Shown piece by piece: positions 59,533 through 64,000 of a stretch of DNA of 64,000 bases. A program made the translations under genes and the position numbers. This DNA is from Rhizobium sp. CG5 (lineage in GTDB: Bacteria > Pseudomonadota > Alphaproteobacteria > Rhizobiales > Rhizobiaceae), in contig NZ_JABAEF010000005.1 in assembly GCF_023701945.1 (NCBI RefSeq), positions 62,001 through 126,000 on the forward strand. Direction: 5' to 3'. The notes beneath the pieces are model-generated. The model saw nothing but the letters and a program-made list of their open reading frames with translations. It had not been told where the DNA came from and searched no databases. Within the stretch, counting starts at the first letter, position 1. Every line of letters begins with the position of its first letter.

Positions 59533-60776
59533 GTGCGATCGAAGCCCATTCTGCAGCGCCGTTCAGGCCGCAGGCCGCAGCCCTGACGCTGTTCGGCTCG
59601 GCGATGGTTGCCTTCGGCGTGTTTCTCTCGGGCTTCGTGATCTCCGAGCCGGCGCCTTACGAGCTGCTGATGGTCGGCCAGATCGCCATCTGGTTTCTGC
59701 TCGGTCTGAAGATTTCGCGCAGTGTCGCGCCGCTTTTGGCCCTGCTGCTGATCTTCAATGTCGGCGGCATGCTGTCCTTGACCGTGATGACCGATCTGGA
59801 CGACGGGCCGATGTATATCGCCGTGTCGCTGTTCCTGGCGCTGACTTCGGTCTTTTACGCCGCCATCATCGAGGATGGGCAACATCGGCTGCGGCTGATT
59901 TTCCGCGCCTGGGTGGCCGCCGCGGTGATTACGTCGATGCTCGGCATCCTCGGCTATTTCCATGCCTTTCCGGGGGCCGAGGTTTTCACGCTTTATGACC
60001 GCGCCAAGGGCGCGTTCCAGGATCCCAACGTCTTCGGACCCTTCCTGATCGCGCCGTCGCTGTACCTGATGCACGGCCTGCTGACCGGCCGGCTGATCGA
60101 AGCGCCGTTCAAGGTCGCCGGCCTGCTGGTCATTGCGCTCGGCGTCTTCCTGTCGTTCTCGCGCGCCGCCTGGGCGCTTTTCCTGTTTTCCGCCGTCGCC
60201 ATGGTCTTTATCCTGCTGCTCAAGGAAAGAACCGCCGCATTTCGGATGAAGATCCTGTTTCTGTCCCTGACGGCCGCGGTTCTGATGGTGCTGGTTCTGG
60301 TGATTGCGCTGCAATTCGAGCAGGTCAACAGCCTGTTCTTCAACCGCACCCAGCTCGTGCAGGACTATGACGGCGGGCATCTCGGCCGCTTCGATCGGCA
60401 CCGCATCGGTTTCCTGATGTCGATGGAACATCCGCTCGGCATTGGGCCGATGACGTTCAGCCGGATCTTTCCGGAGGACGAGCACAATATCTGGCTGAAA
60501 TCGCTGACCACCTACGGCTGGCTCGGCTTCGTCACCTATATCACCATGCTGCTCTGGACCCTGTGGATCGGCTTCAAGCTGCTGCTGCGCAACCGGCCCT
60601 GGCAGCCCTATCTGATGATCGCCTGGATCGTCATCATCGGTCATTCGGCGATCGGCAATGTCATCGACACCGACCACTGGCGGCATTTCTACCTGCTTCT
60701 CGGCATCGTCTGGGGCTGCGGTGCCCTGGAAAGCCGCTGGCAGAAAGACAGATTACACGGAGGGTTTGCCCCATGA
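59529..60776 (+). CDS. O-antigen ligase/polymerase family (Wzy-like) protein
   Basis: A 415-aa protein with about ten hydrophobic helices and a long loop (about residues 260-330) between late helices. That loop includes GAFQDPNVFGPFLI earlier and HPLGIGPMTFSRIFPEDEHNIWLKSL, the Wzy_C/O-antigen ligase signature. It should polymerise or ligate the lipid-linked repeat units on the periplasmic side. A TTG start overlaps the upstream stop (TTGA). Its TGA overlaps the next ATG, so three genes are translationally linked. Confidence 0.9.
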   Translation: MSAIEAHSAAPFRPQAAALTLFGSAMVAFGVFLSGFVISEPAPYELLMVGQIAIWFLLGLKISRSVAPLLALLLIFNVGGMLSLTVMTDLDDGPMYIAVSLFLALTSVFYAAIIEDGQHRLRLIFRAWVAAAVITSMLGILGYFHAFPGAEVFTLYDRAKGAFQDPNVFGPFLIAPSLYLMHGLLTGRLIEAPFKVAGLLVIALGVFLSFSRAAWALFLFSAVAMVFILLLKERTAAFRMKILFLSLTAAVLMVLVLVIALQFEQVNSLFFNRTQLVQDYDGGHLGRFDRHRIGFLMSMEHPLGIGPMTFSRIFPEDEHNIWLKSLTTYGWLGFVTYITMLLWTLWIGFKLLLRNRPWQPYLMIAWIVIIGHSAIGNVIDTDHWRHFYLLLGIVWGCGALESRWQKDRLHGGFAP

Positions 60777-61996
60777 GCGAACCGATAAAGCCAGATATGT
60801 CGCGCCTGAAGCTGTTGCAGGTTCTGGAGCCCAGCGGCGGCGGTTCGGGCCGGCATTTCCTCGATCTGTGCAAGGCGCTGAACGGGCGCGGCCATGATGT
60901 CACCGCCGTCTATTCGCCGCTGCGAGCCGAGCCGCGCTTCGTCGAGGAACTGCAGGCGTTGGGGCTCGCCAACACGCTGAGCGTCGACATGCGGCGGGCC
61001 GTCGGCCCCTGGGATGCCAAGGCCTTGCTTTCGATCCGCCGGATCATCACCCGCAACGGCCCATTCGACATCGTGCACGGCCACAGTTCCAAGGCCGGCG
61101 CGCTGACGCGGCTCAGGCTTCCCGGCAAACATGTGCCGCGGGTCTATACGCCGCACGCCTTCCGCACCATGGACCCGACGCTGGGCTCCAAGGGCCGGCT
61201 GGTCTATGGTTTGGTCGAAGGGGTGCTGGGCCGGTTTCTCAGCGACCGCATCATCTGCGTGTCCGGCGACGAATATAACCATGGATTGTCGCTCGGTATT
61301 CGCCCCGAGACCCTGCGCGTCGTGGTCAACGGCGTCGCAACGCCGCCGCAGGACCGCAGACAGGCGATGCGCGCCAGGCTCGGCGTGCCCGGTAATGCCT
61401 TCGCGTTCGGCTTCATCGGACGCCTGACCCCGCAAAAGGCGCCGGAGAGGCTGATCGCCGCCTTCGAGCGCATCGCCACACGCTTTCCCCTCGCCCATCT
61501 CGTGATCATCGGCTTTGGCGAACTCGACGCGACGATCCGGGCGATGATCGCATCGGCCGGGCTCAGCGAACGCGTGACGATGAGCGCCGATATTGCCGGC
61601 AGCGAGGCCATCCAGACCTTTGACGCGCTGGTCACCCCCAGCCGCTATGAGGCGATGTCCTATGTCATGCTGGAGGCGGCAGCCGCGGGCAAGCCGCTGA
61701 TCCTCTCCGATGTCGGTGGGGCCGGAACCGTTCTTGAGCACGGCGTCAATGGCTGCCTGGTGCCCAATACCGACGACCCGGCGCCGCTGGCCGAAGCCAT
61801 CCTGTCCTTTGCCGACCCCGACGTCCGCCGACGGCTTGAGGCCGGTGCCCTGGCGCGACAGAACCGCTATGGGCTCGACAAGATGGTCGAGGAGACCTTG
61901 CAGGTCTATCAGGACCTCTTGAGCGAGCGACCGCTTACCATCGCGACCGCCAAGGGCACCGGCAGCGATGTCGCCGATGGACTGGCCTTCCGTTAA
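60773..61996 (+). CDS. GT4-family glycosyltransferase, second of the locus
   Basis: A 407-aa GT-B enzyme. The N-terminal loop is LEPSGGGSGRHFLDL, and HGHSSKAGALTRL is the acceptor-side motif. The donor site has GFIGRLTPQKAPERL and VTPSRYEAMSYVMLEAAAAGKPLILSDVGG with the paired glutamates. It is translated as a coupled unit after the Wzy-like gene (ATGA overlap) and ends the polysaccharide run. It is similar in layout to the GT at 56636, probably an old duplication. Confidence 0.93.
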   Translation: MSEPIKPDMSRLKLLQVLEPSGGGSGRHFLDLCKALNGRGHDVTAVYSPLRAEPRFVEELQALGLANTLSVDMRRAVGPWDAKALLSIRRIITRNGPFDIVHGHSSKAGALTRLRLPGKHVPRVYTPHAFRTMDPTLGSKGRLVYGLVEGVLGRFLSDRIICVSGDEYNHGLSLGIRPETLRVVVNGVATPPQDRRQAMRARLGVPGNAFAFGFIGRLTPQKAPERLIAAFERIATRFPLAHLVIIGFGELDATIRAMIASAGLSERVTMSADIAGSEAIQTFDALVTPSRYEAMSYVMLEAAAAGKPLILSDVGGAGTVLEHGVNGCLVPNTDDPAPLAEAILSFADPDVRRRLEAGALARQNRYGLDKMVEETLQVYQDLLSERPLTIATAKGTGSDVADGLAFR

Positions 61997-62053
61997 CGCA
62001 ACAGGCATGCGGCCAAGCATTGACCTTCCGCCGGACCGGCCTATATCGCTTCT

Positions 62054-62350
62054 ATGTATACTCCTGCACAATATCGCGCCGCCCGGGCTCTGCTTGGCCT
62101 GACACTTGAAGAGAGCGCGACCGCCAGCGGCCTGCCGGTCGCCGTCGTCTCGGATTGCGAGAGCGACGGGGTTGCGCCGGTCGAAGACAGTGCCCTGCGA
62201 ACCCTGCGCCGCAGCTATGAGGCCAAGGGCGTCGTTTTCGTCAAGGACGGGGATGATACCAGCGGCGGCGCTGGCGTGCGGTTTGCCGCCCGCGATCAGG
62301 TCGCGCAGACGATGCGGCCGGAAAACCTCAACGCGGCCAACGACGACTGA
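62054..62350 (+). CDS. Small XRE-type HTH regulator
   Basis: A 98-aa protein with a Cro/C1-like helix-turn-helix near the N-terminus (YRAARALLGLTLEESATASGLPVAVVSDCESDG). The tail is acidic and not recognised (GGAGVRFAARDQVAQTM). It lies 57 bp after the glycosyltransferase operon and may be part of it or regulate it; this is inference. Its TGA stop codon is the 3-bp target site of MITE-like copy 2, which starts at the next base. The coding sequence therefore seems intact. Confidence 0.85.
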   Translation: MYTPAQYRAARALLGLTLEESATASGLPVAVVSDCESDGVAPVEDSALRTLRRSYEAKGVVFVKDGDDTSGGAGVRFAARDQVAQTMRPENLNAANDD

Positions 62351-62613
62351 TACCAAGTGTCGATGATAGGAACCTATAGGACCGGCTCGATCGGCCCTGC
62401 TGGCTAGGAGAGGTCCGAAGAGCGATGCTTGCGCATCGGTCGAGGGGCTCGACGACGCCAGAAGGTCCGAGAAGCCGGCCGAAGGTGGCTTATGGCAGGC
62501 CTCTGGCGTTGTTGCGCCGCTTGGCCGATGCGACAAGCATCGCCCTGCGCACCGCGCCTAGCCAGAGACCTGCCATAAGCCATCCTATAGGTTCCTATCA
62601 TCGACACTTGGTA
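62351..62613. mobile_element. MITE-like element, copy 2
   Basis: A 263-bp element that matches copy 1 at 46628-46889 with only a handful of substitutions and one single-base length difference. Its inverted ends begin TACCAAGTGTCGATGATAG and end CTTGGTA. TGA flanks it on both sides (62348-62350, 62614-62616), a 3-bp TNA duplication; the left TGA is the stop codon of the HTH gene. It carries no gene. Confidence 0.88.
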
Positions 62614-62622
62614 TGAGCCAAC

Positions 62623-62648
62623 AATTGTTCCATCGCGATGGAACAATT
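62623..62648. promoter_or_regulatory. 26-bp perfect palindrome before the small membrane-protein gene
   Basis: The stretch is its own reverse complement over 26 bp (AATTGTTCCATCG and its complement). It lies 48 bp before the ATG at 62697 and 9 bp after copy 2 of the MITE-like element. The GGAAC inside it is followed at 16 bases by CATT, close to the GGAAC-N16/17-CGTT pattern of alphaproteobacterial general-stress (EcfG) promoters, so it may overlap a stress promoter. Confidence 0.55.
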
Positions 62649-62696
62649 TCCGCTCTGCAGCATTCTCCGGCTGACTTTACGCACAGGAGATATCTT

Positions 62697-62846
62697 ATGA
62701 ACCGAAGCAATGGCCTTTATTTCGTCATCGGCGCCCTCGTGATTGCCGTGATTGGCCTCGGTGTCTACGTCTATCAGGAAGAAAGCAAGCCGGACGGCGT
62801 GCAGCTCTCCATCGGCCGCGATGGCGTGGCCATTGAAGAAAACTGA
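62697..62846 (+). CDS. Tiny membrane protein, 49 aa
   Basis: A 49-aa protein, MNRSNGLYFVIGALVIAVIG at its start. One membrane helix spans about residues 7-26, and a short acidic/polar tail (QEESKPDGVQLSIGRDGVAIEEN) follows. An AGGAGA ribosome site lies 6 bases before the ATG. Such small one-helix proteins are common in rhizobia and are often stress-linked; a palindrome and an EcfG-like box lie upstream. I do not know its function. Confidence 0.75.
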   Translation: MNRSNGLYFVIGALVIAVIGLGVYVYQEESKPDGVQLSIGRDGVAIEEN

Positions 62847-62922
62847 GGTTTTGCCTCCGGGGGCGGTCAGGCGGATGATATACGTCTTTCCACCCCGCTG
62901 GGGCACTGCCCGACCGGCCGGC

Positions 62923-63993
62923 TTACAGTCCGCCTCGACTGCCCCCACTCTTCTTCCGTATCCCTTTCGCCTGACCCAGGCCCCATGACGCGGCCAGTTC
63001 GGTGGGCGTGCAAATCTCCTGCTCCAGCATGAACGGCACCGCATCGCGATGCGGCTGAACGGCCCCACGGGTCGATACTGCCAGACCATGGTCCATGCCG
63101 TGCACCAGATGCAGTTCGACGGCGACCTCGCCATCCGGGGCGAGCCATGTCCGCGTGACGCGCGACCCGTCAACCTCTTCCCGCGCCGCTTCTTCGGGCA
63201 GACCGTGCAGATCCAGCCATTGGTGCAGGCTGGCGCGGGCATTCGAAGGGTTGACGACCCGATCGGCAAGACCATGCCAGATCGAGATCTTCGGCAGGCT
63301 GTCGATCTCCGGGGTGGCGCTGCGCACCAGGTCGCCCCATTCGCGGGCCGAGCGGTTGGCGCTCGATTTCATCACCGACATGGCCGACATGGCGTCGCGG
63401 GCCGCACCGTAAGGCAGGCCGGCAACGATGGCGCCGCCGGCAAACAGGTCGGGATAGACCGCCAGCAGTGCCGATGCCATGGCGCCGCCCGCCGACAGGC
63501 CCATGACGAAGATACGGTCCGGCGAAATCTTGTGGCGGCTGCTCAGATTGTCGATCATCTGGCGGATCGACATCAGCTCGCCGCGGTCGCGGGCCACCGA
63601 GCTTGGACGGAACCAGTTGAAGCACAGATTGGGATTGTTGTTGGATCGCTGTTCGGGATAAAGCAGCGCAAACCCCATCTCCTTGGCGAGCCTGGACCAG
63701 CCGCTGCCGCGATCGAAATCGGCGGCGGTCTGCAGACACCCGTGCAGGACGACGACCAGGGGCGCACCGGCCTTCAACTGCGGCGGAACATATTCCAGCA
63801 TGCGCAGGCCGCCGGGATTGGCACCGAAGGCCACCACCTCATGCAACCGTGCTCCGGCCGGGCGGCTTGCACGCGGTTTTGCCTTGGCCTTGGCCGGCGC
63901 GATGGCGGGCTCCATCAGCTTGGAAAGCGTCTTCTGCCACTTCTTCTGTTGTCGCATCACGGAGGAAAACGGCATAGGGAATTTCAGACGCAT
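62923..63993 (-). CDS. PHB depolymerase-family esterase
   Basis: A 356-aa alpha/beta hydrolase of the short-chain polyhydroxyalkanoate depolymerase/esterase type (Esterase_PHB). The oxyanion motif is VVVLHGCLQTAADFD, the lipase box GLSAGGAM holds the nucleophile, and HGLADRVVNP and HGMDHGLAV provide Asp and His. No signal peptide is evident; a basic N-terminus of about 50 residues (KAKAKPRASRPAG) precedes the catalytic domain. The start at 63993 is 7 bp from the window edge, so a further upstream start cannot be excluded. Confidence 0.9.
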   Translation of the reverse strand: MRLKFPMPFSSVMRQQKKWQKTLSKLMEPAIAPAKAKAKPRASRPAGARLHEVVAFGANPGGLRMLEYVPPQLKAGAPLVVVLHGCLQTAADFDRGSGWSRLAKEMGFALLYPEQRSNNNPNLCFNWFRPSSVARDRGELMSIRQMIDNLSSRHKISPDRIFVMGLSAGGAMASALLAVYPDLFAGGAIVAGLPYGAARDAMSAMSVMKSSANRSAREWGDLVRSATPEIDSLPKISIWHGLADRVVNPSNARASLHQWLDLHGLPEEAAREEVDGSRVTRTWLAPDGEVAVELHLVHGMDHGLAVSTRGAVQPHRDAVPFMLEQEICTPTELAASWGLGQAKGIRKKSGGSRGGL

Positions 63994-64000
63994 GGAAGGA

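Overview
The window is a high-GC alphaproteobacterial chromosome segment, almost certainly from the Rhizobiaceae (Rhizobium/Agrobacterium type). The reasons are the nuo cluster with lineage-specific extra genes followed by birA and rnj, the lon-HU and clpP-clpX arrangement, alpha-type RpoH heat-shock promoters, and a polysaccharide locus next to ctaA that resembles the Agrobacterium unipolar-polysaccharide (upp) region. No rRNA, CRISPR array, prophage or autonomous transposase gene is visible.

Layout. 1-17.3 kb: a minus-strand complex I operon, nuoABCD-(80-aa secreted protein)-EF-(285-aa helix-hairpin-helix protein)-(57-aa ORF)-GHIJKLMN-birA-rnj, complete except for rnj, which leaves the left edge. 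17.5-18.3 kb: two identical tRNA-Asp genes and one tRNA-Val. 18.3-19.9 kb: a lower-GC pair of unknown membrane-protein genes, the most accessory-looking part of the window. 20-29.5 kb: transporters and enzymes (GPH-type transporter, DUF2256 mini-protein, aldo/keto reductase, 2OG-Fe(II) oxygenase with alpha/beta hydrolase, secreted phytase-like esterase, EamA exporter), with a 7-bp minisatellite and a palindromic intergenic repeat. 29.6-35.3 kb: protein quality control and nucleoid genes (HU, Lon, ClpX, ClpP); lon and clpP each have a convincing RpoH promoter. 35.6-45.4 kb: diguanylate cyclase, cytochrome P450, SDR with a divergent MarR regulator, cupin, MetY, a DUF6455 gene behind an FNR/FixK box, paired CoA-binding proteins, and small-molecule enzymes. 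45.4-52.2 kb: rplM-rpsI, a ParDE toxin-antitoxin pair, agmatinase, argC, an extradiol dioxygenase-like gene and ctaA. 52.3-62 kb: a surface-polysaccharide locus with an acetyltransferase, a Wzc-like protein whose kinase domain is degenerate, a Wza lipoprotein, two glycosyltransferases, the initiating phosphoglycosyltransferase and an O-antigen ligase/polymerase. 62-64 kb: a small HTH gene, a tiny membrane protein and a PHB-depolymerase-type esterase.

The most unusual signal is a set of three non-autonomous inverted-repeat elements. Two are near-identical copies of about 262 bp with 31-bp terminal repeats and 3-bp TNA target duplications; the third is unrelated and 273 bp long. All three sit exactly at the stop codon of a gene, and in each case the stop codon is preserved. 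Other leads are a duplicated HhH domain and an unlisted, translationally coupled 57-aa ORF inside the complex I operon, the two-gene membrane cassette beside tRNA-Val, and the FNR box in front of the DUF6455 gene.
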